Origin: Glycomyces niveus
GTDB lineage: Bacteria; Actinomycetota; Actinomycetes; Mycobacteriales; Micromonosporaceae
Direction: 5' to 3'
Assembly (NCBI RefSeq): GCF_017592475.1
Contig: NZ_JAGFNP010000004.1
Coordinates: 124,001-188,000 of the forward strand
Length of the DNA stretch: 64,000 nt
The position numbers and the translations under genes are program-made. The notes under the pieces were generated by a model. It did no database searches, was not told the origin of the DNA, and saw only the letters and a list, made by a program, of their open reading frames with translations. Below, one piece after another: positions 1 through 8,097 of this stretch; the stretch's first letter is position 1, and each line of letters opens with the position of its first letter.

Positions 1-250
1 GCGCGAGCCGACCCCATTGGGCCGCATCGGGAAGGCACTGGCGGGTGGCGACCAGCGCGAGCCCCGCGAGCGCGGCGGCGATGACGGCGCGGCCGGAGCC
101 GATGAACAGGGGCGAGAGCCCTTCGACCGCGATGCGGGTGAACGGGAGGGTGAACGAGAAGGCCAGGACGCCGAGGAAGCCCCACCACAGGCCCGATCGC
201 TGCGATAGCGCCGGGGATGAAGTGACGATAGTGCTACTCTCTATCTTCAT
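1..250 (-). CDS. EamA/DMT-family exporter, N-terminal part (runs off window)
   Basis: Reading the minus strand from the ATG at 250 gives 83 residues before the window edge. After about 18 polar residues comes a hydrophobic segment (GLWWGFLGVLAFSFTLPFTR) and a second one (RAVIAAALAGLALVA), the usual first two membrane helices of EamA-domain transporters of the drug/metabolite superfamily. The gene is divergent from a MocR-type regulator, and the two start codons overlap in a shared CATG. MocR regulators very often control a neighbouring EamA exporter, so control by that regulator is inferred. The substrate is unknown. A TACTAT hexamer at 256-261, inside the right arm of the operator, lies 5 bases before the start, so the message may be leaderless. 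Confidence 0.8.
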   Translation of the reverse strand, partial: MKIESSTIVTSSPALSQRSGLWWGFLGVLAFSFTLPFTRIAVEGLSPLFIGSGRAVIAAALAGLALVATRQCLPDAAQWGRLA

Positions 251-266
251 GTCGAATAGTAGCACT
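230..266. promoter_or_regulatory. Inverted-repeat operator spanning both divergent starts
   Basis: AGTGCTACT at 230-238 and its exact reverse complement AGTAGCACT at 258-266 flank the overlapping start codons of the EamA gene (ATG at 250, minus) and the MocR gene (ATG at 249, plus). Candidate -10 hexamers lie in the arms: TACTCT at 235-240 for the plus gene and TACTAT (minus, 256-261) for the exporter. It is most likely the binding site of the MocR protein itself. Confidence 0.65.
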
Positions 267-1652
267 CAGCGGATCGTGGACGGCCTGCGCGCGTGGATCG
301 CGGCCGCCCCGCCGGGCGCGAAGCTCCCGACGAACCGTGAGCTCATGGCCGAGCACGGGGCGAGCCCGGTCACCGTCCAGAAGGCCATGCACGCGCTCAA
401 TGCCTTGGGGCTCATCGAGACCCGGCCCGGGGTGGGGACGTTCACGCGCGCGGCGCGGGCGCCGCGGGCGGTGGACTTCGGCTGGCAGACCGCCGCGCTC
501 GGCTCGCCGCATTCGCGGTTCCCGAAGGTGTCCTCGACCCAGCGCTCGGCCGCGCCGGACGCCATCAGCCTGCACTCGGGGTACCCGGACCGGGAGCTGC
601 TGCCGGAGCGGATGGTGCGGACCGCGCTCGCGCGGGCGGCGAAGTCCGAAGCGGCGCTGACGCGTTCGCCGGTGCGCGGCCTGCCCGAACTGCAGGCGTG
701 GTTCGCGGCCGAGCTGGGCGGGGCCGCGGGAGTATCACCGCCGACGGCCCGTGACGTGATGATCGTGTCGGGCAGCCAGAGCGGCCTCGGCTCGGTCTTC
801 CGCGCCGTCGTCGGCTCCGGCAGGCCGCTCCTGATCGAGTCGCCGACGTACTGGGGCGCGATCCTCGGCGCGGAGCAGGCCGGGCTCGCGCTGGTGCCGA
901 TCCCCAGCGGCCCTGAGGGTCCGGACCCGGAGGAGGTGGACCGGGCGTTCCGGCGGACGGGGGCGCGGGCGTTCTACGCGCAGCCGACGTTCGCGAACCC
1001 GACGGGCGTGCAGTGGTCGCCGAGCCGCGGGCGGGAGCTGCTGGAGGTGGTGCGCGCGCACAGGGCGTTCCTCATCGAGGACGACTGGGCGCACGACCTG
1101 GCGATCGACGCCGACCCCGCTCCCCTTGCGGCGCAGGACGACGGCGGGCACGTGGTGTACCTGCGCTCGCTGACGAAGAGCGTGTCCCCCGCGCTGCGCG
1201 TGGGGGCGGTGGTGGCGCGCGGGCCGGTGCGCGACCGGATCGCGGCCGACCAGGGGGCCGAGGCGATGTACGTCAGCGGGGTCTTGCAGGCGGCGGCCCT
1301 CGACGTGGTGACGCAGCCGGGCTGGCGGCACCACTTGCGCGCCTTCCGGAACCAGGTGCGGATTCGCCGCGACCTCCTGGTGGACGCGCTCCGCGAGCAC
1401 ACGCCGGACGCGCAGCTCGAGCGCGTCCCGGCGGGCGGCCTGAACCTGTGGCTGCGCCTGCCCGACGGCACCGACGCCGAGCGGCTGGTGCGCGACTGCG
1501 AGTCCCGGGGCCTCCTGATCGCCCCCGGCGCCGAATGGTTCCCGGCCGAACCGCCCGGCCCCTACGCCCGCGTCAATTTCGCCGGCCCGGCCCCGGACCG
1601 CTTCCCCGAAGCGGCCCGCCTCCTCCAGGCGGCCTTGGAAGAGCAGCGCTGA
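249..1652 (+). CDS. MocR-type (GntR/aminotransferase) transcriptional regulator
   Basis: 467 residues. An N-terminal GntR winged helix (about residues 8-70, with KLPTNRELMAEHGASPVTVQ) is joined to an aminotransferase fold I domain (about 100-467). The PLP-binding lysine is K310 in SLTKS, and FANPTG carries the usual active-site Asn. This is the MocR/PdxR architecture: a PLP-sensing regulator without expected catalysis. The open frame continues upstream to 45, but homology starts only at the ATG at 249, which overlaps the divergent start and sits inside the operator. It probably regulates the EamA exporter; the effector could be PLP or an amine, which the sequence does not settle. Confidence 0.9.
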   Translation: MSNSSTQRIVDGLRAWIAAAPPGAKLPTNRELMAEHGASPVTVQKAMHALNALGLIETRPGVGTFTRAARAPRAVDFGWQTAALGSPHSRFPKVSSTQRSAAPDAISLHSGYPDRELLPERMVRTALARAAKSEAALTRSPVRGLPELQAWFAAELGGAAGVSPPTARDVMIVSGSQSGLGSVFRAVVGSGRPLLIESPTYWGAILGAEQAGLALVPIPSGPEGPDPEEVDRAFRRTGARAFYAQPTFANPTGVQWSPSRGRELLEVVRAHRAFLIEDDWAHDLAIDADPAPLAAQDDGGHVVYLRSLTKSVSPALRVGAVVARGPVRDRIAADQGAEAMYVSGVLQAAALDVVTQPGWRHHLRAFRNQVRIRRDLLVDALREHTPDAQLERVPAGGLNLWLRLPDGTDAERLVRDCESRGLLIAPGAEWFPAEPPGPYARVNFAGPAPDRFPEAARLLQAALEEQR

Positions 1653-1676
1653 AACGCGTTTGGCATCGCGAGCTCT

Positions 1677-1703
1677 CCTAGGTATCTTAGGTTGAAACCT
1701 AGG
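1677..1703. promoter_or_regulatory. TetR-type operator upstream of the TetR/hydrolase operon
   Basis: Nested inverted repeats precede the TetR gene: CCTAGGT (1677-1683) with ACCTAGG (1697-1703), and inside it TAGGTT-GA-AACCTA (1688-1701). Further TAGG half-sites lie on both sides. The position just upstream of the start fits autorepression. Confidence 0.55.
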
Positions 1704-1717
1704 AAGGTTAGGAAGCC

Positions 1718-2287
1718 ATGCCTCGTGTTGGACTGACCCGTGACGCGTTGATCGCCGCCGCCGCGGACGCCGCCGACGAGATCGGGTTCGAGCACTTGAC
1801 GCTCGCGTTGCTGGCCAAGCGGTTCGGCGTGCGCGACGCGAGCCTGTACGCCCACGTGCGCGGGCTCTCGGACCTCATGGAGGGCGTGGCGCTGCTCGCG
1901 CACGACGAGTGGGCCGACGTGCTGGGCCGGGCCGTGGCCGGGCGCTCCGGGCACGCGGCCCTCACCGCGTTCGCCGATGCGTACCGCGCCTTCGCGACCG
2001 GCCATCCGGGCCGGTACGCCGCGACCCGGTACCCGATCGCACCGGACCGGCTCGCGGCGTCACAGGGCGTCGCCCGCATCATCGAGGCCTGCTACGCGCT
2101 GCTGCGCGGCTACGACCTGCCCGAACCGGACGCCACCGACGCGGTCCGGCTGCTGCGCAGCACCTTCCACGGGTTCAGCGACTTGGAGGCGACCGGCGGG
2201 TTCACCGCCGACCGCTCCCTGGACGCGTCATGGCGGCGCGCGGTCGACGCGCTCCACCGCATCCTCACCGACTGGCCGCAGCGCTGA
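1718..2287 (+). CDS. TetR/AcrR-family transcriptional regulator
   Basis: 189 residues. The N-terminal helix-turn-helix (about residues 6-52, with LALLAKRFGVRDASLYAHV) is a clear TetR DNA-binding domain. The rest is an all-helical ligand domain of the WHG-like C-terminal type, with the signature HGFSDLEATGGF. It is followed after 14 bases by an alpha/beta hydrolase in the same direction, and palindromes with TAGG half-sites lie directly upstream. Local autoregulation of the hydrolase operon is therefore inferred. The ligand is unknown. Confidence 0.9.
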   Translation: MPRVGLTRDALIAAAADAADEIGFEHLTLALLAKRFGVRDASLYAHVRGLSDLMEGVALLAHDEWADVLGRAVAGRSGHAALTAFADAYRAFATGHPGRYAATRYPIAPDRLAASQGVARIIEACYALLRGYDLPEPDATDAVRLLRSTFHGFSDLEATGGFTADRSLDASWRRAVDALHRILTDWPQR

Positions 2288-2301
2288 CAGGAGCCGACCA
2301 C

Positions 2302-3189
2302 ATGCCACACCTCGACCTTGTAGAAACCACAGTGGACTATTACCGCCGCGGCGAAGGGCCGCCGCTGCTGCTCGTCCCCGGCGGCTCGGGCCACGGCGGC
2401 GTCCTCGAACGCCTCGCCGACCGGCTCGCCGATGACTACGGCGTCGCGGTCATGAGCACCCGCGTCGCCTCGACGCGGCGGCCCGGCACCGCGCTGGGCG
2501 ACCAGCTTCCGAAGGTCCACGCGACAGACGCGGCCGCCGTGATCGACGCGCTCTTCGACGAACCGCCGGTGGTGCTCGGGTTCAGCGCCGGCGCGATCAC
2601 CGCCCTCGATCTGCTCGCCCACCACCCCGAGCGGGTGCGCCTCGCCGTGGTCCACGAACCGCCGCTCGTGAACCTGCTGCCGGAGGCGGCGCGGCTGCGG
2701 TCGATCCTCGCCGAGGTGCGGGAGTCGGCGCGCGTCGGAGACTTGGAGGCCGCCGGGAAGCTGATGACCGAGTTGATGATCGACACCGACATCAGGTTCA
2801 CGGCCCCCGCGCTGCGGCGCTTCGGCGGCTGGCCCGACGGGTACGCCGGAACCCGGCCCGAACCCCCGACCCCGGAGCTGCTGGAGCTCTTCGGCCGCCT
2901 CGGCGACCTGCAACCGCTGTTCCTGGAGCACGTGCTCGTGCAGTTCACCGGATACGATCCGGACCTGACCGCCCTTGCGACGCATGCCGAACAGCTCGTG
3001 CTCGCGGTGGGCGCCGACTCCGGCCGGGACCTGCCGTTCCAGACCGCGGCGGCCCTCGCCGCCCGGCTCGGCCTGCCGCTCACCGAGTTCCCCGGCGGCC
3101 ACCTCGGGCCGGTCGAGCGCCCGACCCAGTTCGCCGGAGCACTCAAGGCGCTCCTCGATGCGAGCACCGGTCTCGTTCCGCCACAATAG
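2302..3189 (+). CDS. Alpha/beta hydrolase
   Basis: 295 residues, starting at the ATG at 2302 behind a CAGGAG ribosome binding site. The frame is open further upstream, but that part overlaps the TetR gene. Core motifs: LLLVPGGSG near residue 22 (oxyanion region), the nucleophile elbow GFSAG near residue 93, and the catalytic His in GGHLGP near residue 267. A general serine hydrolase or esterase fold is clear. The substrate is not predictable, although regulation with the TetR gene suggests a role in detoxifying or turning over the TetR ligand. Confidence 0.88.
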   Translation: MPHLDLVETTVDYYRRGEGPPLLLVPGGSGHGGVLERLADRLADDYGVAVMSTRVASTRRPGTALGDQLPKVHATDAAAVIDALFDEPPVVLGFSAGAITALDLLAHHPERVRLAVVHEPPLVNLLPEAARLRSILAEVRESARVGDLEAAGKLMTELMIDTDIRFTAPALRRFGGWPDGYAGTRPEPPTPELLELFGRLGDLQPLFLEHVLVQFTGYDPDLTALATHAEQLVLAVGADSGRDLPFQTAAALAARLGLPLTEFPGGHLGPVERPTQFAGALKALLDASTGLVPPQ

Positions 3190-3193
3190 GACT

Positions 3194-3739
3194 GTGGAGA
3201 CCTTTACCGCCCCTGACACCATGAGCCGCAACATGCGCCGCAACGGCGTCACGATCTGCGCGTTCTTCGGACTCGGCTGGTTCATCGGCGGCGCCGGGCT
3301 GCTCGGTGACGGCGCCGCGTACTGGATCGGGCTCGCGCTCGCGGCCGCCGTGAGCGTGGGGCTCGTCGCCGCGGTGCCGCGCGTCGCGTCGCGGCGGGAA
3401 CGGCCCCGCGAACTGCCGAAGGACTGGGCGCGGCGGTACGGGATCTGGATCGGGTTCGAGGTCGTGCTCATCGTCGCCGCCATCCTCGCCCTGAGGGGCC
3501 TGGACCTCACGGCGTTCCTGCCGGGCACGATCGCGGCGATCGTCGGCGCGCACTTCATCCCGCTGGCGCCGGCGTTCGACGAGCCGAAGTACCGGTGGAC
3601 GGGGTACGCGATGATCCTCGCGGGCGCTGCGGGCGTCGCCGCCGGTACGGGCGGCGTCCTGGCCGCCGGGGCGGTGGCCGGGTTCGGTTCCGCGCTCGCG
3701 TTGTGGATCACCGGGTTCGCGGTGCTCCGGCGGGGCTGA
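3194..3739 (+). CDS. Small integral membrane protein of unknown function
   Basis: 181 residues from GTG 3194, or 172 from ATG 3221. About five to six hydrophobic helices are visible (for example ICAFFGLGWFIGGAGLL and GYAMILAGAAGVAAGTGGVL), with a basic loop RRERPRELPKDWARR in the middle. I preferred the GTG because CACAAT at 3182-3187 is spaced six bases before it, like other leaderless starts here. The gene begins 4 bases after the hydrolase stop, so it may also be read from the hydrolase transcript. I do not recognise the family. Confidence 0.7.
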   Translation: METFTAPDTMSRNMRRNGVTICAFFGLGWFIGGAGLLGDGAAYWIGLALAAAVSVGLVAAVPRVASRRERPRELPKDWARRYGIWIGFEVVLIVAAILALRGLDLTAFLPGTIAAIVGAHFIPLAPAFDEPKYRWTGYAMILAGAAGVAAGTGGVLAAGAVAGFGSALALWITGFAVLRRG

Positions 3740-3790
3740 TGCGAGGATGGGGGCGGACATCGATGTCGGATGACAGGGTCAGGAGTCGCG

Positions 3791-4298
3791 ATGGAAGTCA
3801 GCGCCGTTTTCGCGGACGCGTTCTCGCGGGTGCAGGAGGAGGTGCACGCGGTGCTCGACGGCATCTCGCAGGTGCACCTGGACGCGCGGCCCGGTCCGGG
3901 GGCGAACTCGATCGCGTGGCTCGTGTGGCACATCGCGGGTGCAGGACGACCATGTCGCGGAGGCGGCGGGGCGCGAGCAGACCTGGACCGCCGAAGGGTG
4001 GCACGAGCGCTTCGGGCTGCCGCTCGCGGCGGACGCGACCGGGTACGGGCACACCAGCGGGCAGGCGGCTGAGGTCAAGGGCGTCAAGGCGACCGACCTG
4101 CAGGGGTATTACGACGCCGTGCACCGCGCCACGCTCGCGTACGTCGCGACCCTCGCCCCCGCCGACCTCGACCGGATCGTGGACACGAACTGGGACCCGG
4201 CCGTCACCCTCGGGGTGCGCCTCGTCAGCGTCGTCAACGACAACCAGCAGCACACCGGCCAGGCCGCGTACATCCGCGGGCTGTTCGCATCATTCTGA
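3791..4298 (+). pseudogene. DinB/DUF664-family protein, broken by a frameshift
   Basis: The first part (from ATG 3791, behind AGGAG) reads through NSIAWLVWHIA. The frame then shifts, and the family pattern resumes one frame over as VQDDHVAEAAGREQTW and continues to the stop at 4298. Relatives read WHLTRVQDDH or similar at this point. The sequence GCGGGTG at 3935-3941 looks like GCGCGGGTG with one CG unit lost, which would restore the frame. The family are four-helix metal-binding proteins often linked to mycothiol-type thiols. This is either a real recent pseudogene or a sequencing error. Confidence 0.75.
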
Positions 4299-4307
4299 GC
4301 TCCACGA

Positions 4308-5057
4308 CTACACGCCGAGGAGGCGCGGGAGCACGTCGCCGATCGGCTCGCGCAGCACCGCGTCCGCGACATCGTCGTAGGGCGTCGGCTCGGCGTTGAC
4401 CACGACGAGGCGCGCGCCGTGGGCCACCGCGTAATCGCAGAGTCCCGCGGCGGGGTAGACGCCGAGTGAGGTGCCGATGGCGGCGAACAGGTCGGCGTCG
4501 CGAGCGGCCTCGGCGGCCGCGTCGAGGACGTCGCCGTCGAGCTGTTGGCCGAAGGAGATCGTGGCGGACTTGAGGATGCCGCCGCATTCGAGGCAGGGCG
4601 GATCCGCTTCGCCCGCTTCGAGTCTCGGCAGCACCTCGGTCATCGGCATCCGAGCGCCGCAGTCGAGGCACGCGGCCTCGCGGGCGGTGCCGTGGAGTTC
4701 GATGACGCGACCGGACCCGGCGGCCTGGTGGAGCCCGTCGGTGTTCTGGGTGACGAGGGCGCGCAGCCGCCCGGTGCGCTCGAAGTCGGCGAGGGCGCGG
4801 TGCGCGGCGTTCGGTTCCGCCGTCCAGAGGGGACTGGTGCGGCGCGCGGCCCAGGCCTGGCGGCGGACCTCGGGGTCGGCGAGGTAGTTGTCGATGGTGA
4901 ACAGCTTCTCGGCGGCGGGGTTCCTGGTCCAGACCCCTTGGGGGCCGCGGAAGTCGGGGATGCCCGAGTCCGTGGAGACGCCCGCGCCGGTGAGGACGGT
5001 GATCGAGGCGGCCTCGGCGAACCAGCGGGCCGCCTCGGCGACGGAAGTCGTGCTCAT
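4308..5057 (-). CDS. Sir2-family NAD-dependent protein deacylase
   Basis: 249 residues from ATG 5057. A longer open frame reaches 5096 but is not needed: TACGTT (5065-5070) lies seven bases before this ATG as a leaderless promoter. NAD-binding motifs GAGVSTDSGIPDFRG and TQNTDGLH are intact, the catalytic His lies in ELHGT, and two CxxC pairs (CLDC and CLEC) form the structural zinc site. The protein removes acyl groups from lysines using NAD. It lies convergent to the broken DinB gene and close to other NAD-linked genes (6361-8999). The acyl specificity is not clear. Confidence 0.93.
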   Translation of the reverse strand: MSTTSVAEAARWFAEAASITVLTGAGVSTDSGIPDFRGPQGVWTRNPAAEKLFTIDNYLADPEVRRQAWAARRTSPLWTAEPNAAHRALADFERTGRLRALVTQNTDGLHQAAGSGRVIELHGTAREAACLDCGARMPMTEVLPRLEAGEADPPCLECGGILKSATISFGQQLDGDVLDAAAEAARDADLFAAIGTSLGVYPAAGLCDYAVAHGARLVVVNAEPTPYDDVADAVLREPIGDVLPRLLGV

Positions 5058-5064
5058 CTGAGCG

Positions 5065-5070
5065 AACGTA
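5065..5070 (-). promoter_or_regulatory. -10 element (TACGTT) of the sirtuin gene
   Basis: TACGTT on the minus strand, seven bases before the ATG at 5057; supports a leaderless message. Confidence 0.5.
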
Positions 5071-5157
5071 CCGCAGCCCGGCTCGACACTGGACACGGCA
5101 CGGCGGCCCTGCGAGAATGGCGCCCGTTCAGACCCCTACGGACGGGAAGCAACCCCT

Positions 5158-6360
5158 ATGCGCCGCAAGTCCATGACCACCAGCGTCCTCAACGTGCTGC
5201 TGCAGCCCACGATGGGCGGCCGCCGCGACCCCGACAAGATCTTCGACGGCATCGTCGCGAAGGCCGAGCGAGCCACCGGCGGCGACCGCGCCGCGGTGCC
5301 CGGGTTCCTCGAAGGCATGCGGTACCTGACGCGGTGCTTCGCCGCGAGCCCGCGCCTGAGCCCGATGGGCTGGCAGAGCGTGCAGGGCGACCTGCGCCTG
5401 CGCATCGAGAACCGCCTACGGGTGGAGCGCCTCGTCGCCGAGCGCCCCGAGATCGCGGCCGAGCCGATCGAGCGGCCCGTGTTCATCGTGGGCCTCCCCC
5501 GCACCGCGACCACGCTGGCGCACAACATCATCGCCAAGTCCCCCGCCCACCGCGGCCCGGCCCTGTGGGAGTGGATGTTCACCGACATCGACCGGGGCGA
5601 GGAGGCCCGGCGCCGCCGCATCCGACAGACCGAACGACTCGTCGGCACCTTCATGCGGCTGGCGCCGGCGTTCCAGGTCATCCACCCGCTCAACGCGCAG
5701 AAGCCCGACGAGTGCAACTACCTGCTGCCGCACGGCACCCAGCACCTCGCGCGGGTCCACATGCCGAAGTACCACCAGTGGATCGAGCGGCACGACGCGC
5801 TGCCCGACTACGAGTACCTGAAGCTCGCCCTCCAGGTGCTCCAGTACGGGCGCGAGCGCAAGCGGTGGATCCTCAAGTCCCCCATGCACCTCGACCATCT
5901 GCCCGAGATCCGGAAGGTGTTCCCCGACGCCCAGATCGTGTGGACGCACCGCGACCCGATCACGGTGCTCGGCTCCCTGTGCTCGCTCGTGGAGTCCTCG
6001 CAGGTCATGCACGAGCGCAACCCGGACCTGCACGCGATCGGCGCGACCTGGCTGCGCATCCAGGCGACCGCGATCGAGCGAGCCCGCAAGGCCCGCGTCG
6101 ACTGGCCCCGCGCCGCGTTCGTCGACGTCCCCTACCCGTGGCTCGCGGCCGAGCCGCACCAGAAGGTGCCGCTGCTCTACGAGCGCCTCGGCGCCGAGTG
6201 GACCGACGCCGACGCCCGCACCCTCGACTCCGTGCTCGCCCGCCCCGGCATCGGGCGCCAGCACGAGTACGAGCTCGCCCGCTACGGCCTCGACCCGCAG
6301 CAGGTCGAGGAGGCGTTCGGCGACTACCCGCGCATGGTCGAGAAGCTGCGCATGGAGTAG
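5158..6360 (+). CDS. PAPS-dependent sulfotransferase-family protein
   Basis: 400 residues. The 5'-phosphosulfate loop VFIVGLPRTATTLAHN (about residues 107-122) and the 3'-phosphate region WTHRDP (about 262-267) match the sulfotransferase fold (Sulfotransfer_3 type), soluble in the cytoplasm with no signal peptide. The conserved GTQHLARVHMPKYHQW and KSPMHLDHL are typical of large actinobacterial members that sulfate lipids or small molecules. The acceptor is unknown. The gene stands alone between the sirtuin (divergent) and the Nudix regulator (convergent, adjacent by one base). Confidence 0.88.
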   Translation: MRRKSMTTSVLNVLLQPTMGGRRDPDKIFDGIVAKAERATGGDRAAVPGFLEGMRYLTRCFAASPRLSPMGWQSVQGDLRLRIENRLRVERLVAERPEIAAEPIERPVFIVGLPRTATTLAHNIIAKSPAHRGPALWEWMFTDIDRGEEARRRRIRQTERLVGTFMRLAPAFQVIHPLNAQKPDECNYLLPHGTQHLARVHMPKYHQWIERHDALPDYEYLKLALQVLQYGRERKRWILKSPMHLDHLPEIRKVFPDAQIVWTHRDPITVLGSLCSLVESSQVMHERNPDLHAIGATWLRIQATAIERARKARVDWPRAAFVDVPYPWLAAEPHQKVPLLYERLGAEWTDADARTLDSVLARPGIGRQHEYELARYGLDPQQVEEAFGDYPRMVEKLRME

Positions 6361-7026
6361 CTACCGCGACATCGGCGGATTGAGACGGGTCGCCTCGCCG
6401 CGCTGGTAGAGGCGCGCGGGGCGGCCCGGCTCCCCCTCGGTCGAGCGTCCCGTCGGCTCCACGAAACCCGGCGTGGTCGTGGCCTTGCGGTGGAAGTTGC
6501 GCGGGTCGATCGGCCCGCCCCAGACCGCCTCGTAGACGCCGCGCAGCGCGCCGATGGTGAACTCGGGCGGGCAGAACGCGGTCGCGAGCGGCGTGTACTC
6601 CAGTTTGGACCTGGCCCGTTCGACGCCGTCGGCGAGGATGCGGTCGTGGTCGAACGCGAGGCCGCGCCGGCCGATCGGCGCCCATTCGGCGGCCGCCGCG
6701 TCCGTGCCCGCCGTGGGCGAAGGCAGGTCGGGCAGGAGTGCCAGGTAGGCCACGGTGACGACGCGGCCGCGCGGGTCGCGGCCCGGGTCGCCGTAGCTGC
6801 CGAGCTGCTCGAGATGGCCGGCCGGGCCGTCGAGCCCGGTCTCCTCCCCCAGTTCGCGGCGGGCCGCGGTCGTCAGGTCCTCGTCGGCGTGCACGAAACC
6901 GCCGGGCAGCGCCCACCGGCCGAGGTAGGGCTCGCAGCCCCGCTGCACCAGCAGGACGTGCAACGCTCCATCGCGGACGGTGAGGACCACGAGGTCGACC
7001 GTGACGGCGAACACCGGATAACTCAT
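6361..7026 (-). CDS. NrtR-like Nudix transcriptional regulator
   Basis: 221 residues from ATG 7026, preceded by AAGGTGG; two in-frame GTG codons lie further upstream. The N-terminal Nudix domain keeps a complete Nudix box (GFVHADE, then REL, GEETGL), so ADP-ribose-type hydrolysis remains possible. The C-terminal part (about residues 145-221, with FTIGALRGVYEAVWG and NFHRKATTTPGF) is the winged helix of NrtR repressors, which use ADP-ribose or related NAD metabolites as signals. Divergent to an SPFH/NAD-kinase-like pair, with an inverted repeat between them. It probably represses both directions. Confidence 0.88.
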   Translation of the reverse strand: MSYPVFAVTVDLVVLTVRDGALHVLLVQRGCEPYLGRWALPGGFVHADEDLTTAARRELGEETGLDGPAGHLEQLGSYGDPGRDPRGRVVTVAYLALLPDLPSPTAGTDAAAAEWAPIGRRGLAFDHDRILADGVERARSKLEYTPLATAFCPPEFTIGALRGVYEAVWGGPIDPRNFHRKATTTPGFVEPTGRSTEGEPGRPARLYQRGEATRLNPPMSR

Positions 7027-7037
7027 TATCACCACCT

Positions 7038-7068
7038 TGACGATAACCTAGCACATCGATTATCGTCA
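7038..7068. promoter_or_regulatory. Inverted-repeat operator between NrtR and SPFH genes
   Basis: TGACGATAA (7038-7046) and its exact complement TTATCGTCA (7060-7068) are separated by 13 bases. A TAGGTT on the minus strand (candidate -10) lies inside it. A related GATAATGAG lies at 7022-7030 on the minus strand at the gene start. This is the likely NrtR site. Confidence 0.6.
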
Positions 7069-7095
7069 GAATGACGAGAAAAGGAGGCCCTCCCC

Positions 7096-8097
7096 ATGGC
7101 CGATGTCACCAAGCTGCTGTTCCTGCGCCACCTGCGCGGCACCCCCACCGTCTGGGTCCGGTGCCAGAAGCGCGGCCGCACCGCCCGCGAGGGCACCAGC
7201 CAGTCGTTCTGGTACCGCCCGCTCGCCGCCGTGCTCTCCGAAGTGCCCGTCGACGACCGCGAACTGCCCCTCATGTTCCACGCCCGCACCGCCGACTTCG
7301 CCGACGTCACCGTGCAGGCCACCGTCACCTACCGGATCGCCGACCCCGCGCTCGCCGCCACCCGCCTCGACTTCTCCGTCGACCCCTACAAGGGACAGGC
7401 GCGCGCCCGCCCGCTCGACCAGGTCGCCACCCTGCTCACCGAGCTCGCGCAGCAGCCCGCGATCGACCTCCTCGCCCGCCTGCCCCTCGCCGAGGCGCTC
7501 ACCAGCGCCGTCCCGCAACTGCGCGAGGACGTGGCCGCCGCGCTCGCCGAGGACGCCCGCCTGGCCGACATCGGCGTAGCCGTCGTCAGCGCCCGTGTCG
7601 TCGCCGTCCGGCCCGAACCGGAACTGGAGCGCTCGCTCCAGACCCCGACCCGCGAAGCGGTGCAGCAGGACGCGGACAAGGCCACGTACTCGCGGCGGGC
7701 CCAGGCCGTCGAGCAGGAGCGGGCCATCGCCGAGAACGAGCTGCAGAACAAGATCGAGCTGGCCCGGCGCGAACAGCAGCTCGTCGAGCAGCGCGGCGCC
7801 AACGCGCAGCGACAGGCCGAGCTGACGGCGGCCGCGAGTCTCGCTGCGGCCCAAGGCGAAGCCGAGCGCGAACGGACGCTCGCGGCGGCGCAGGCGGACA
7901 AGGTGCGGGCCGTGGGCGCGGCCGAGGCCGAGTCGGAGGCCGCCCGCCTGGCCGCCTACCGCGACCTGCCGCCCTCGGTCCTGCAGGCGCTGGCGCTGCG
8001 CGAACTCGCGGGGCAGCTGCCGGAGATCGGGCAGATCACGATCACGCCCGACCTGCTGACCGGCACGCTCTCGCGGCTGGCCGAGGGTCCGCGATGA
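7096..8097 (+). CDS. SPFH/band-7 domain protein
   Basis: 333 residues, ATG 7096 behind a strong AAAGGAGG. Residues about 40-200 form the SPFH (stomatin/prohibitin) domain, including FHARTADFADVTVQATVTYR. About 215-285 is a long alanine- and glutamine-rich coiled coil (ENELQNKIELARREQQ). No membrane helix is obvious at the N-terminus, unlike classic stomatins. The next gene overlaps its stop (ATGA), so the two are translationally coupled. Divergent from NrtR, which implies that NAD status controls this unit. SPFH proteins build membrane-associated rings; the partner here is probably the NAD-kinase-like protein. Confidence 0.85.
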   Translation: MADVTKLLFLRHLRGTPTVWVRCQKRGRTAREGTSQSFWYRPLAAVLSEVPVDDRELPLMFHARTADFADVTVQATVTYRIADPALAATRLDFSVDPYKGQARARPLDQVATLLTELAQQPAIDLLARLPLAEALTSAVPQLREDVAAALAEDARLADIGVAVVSARVVAVRPEPELERSLQTPTREAVQQDADKATYSRRAQAVEQERAIAENELQNKIELARREQQLVEQRGANAQRQAELTAAASLAAAQGEAERERTLAAAQADKVRAVGAAEAESEAARLAAYRDLPPSVLQALALRELAGQLPEIGQITITPDLLTGTLSRLAEGPR

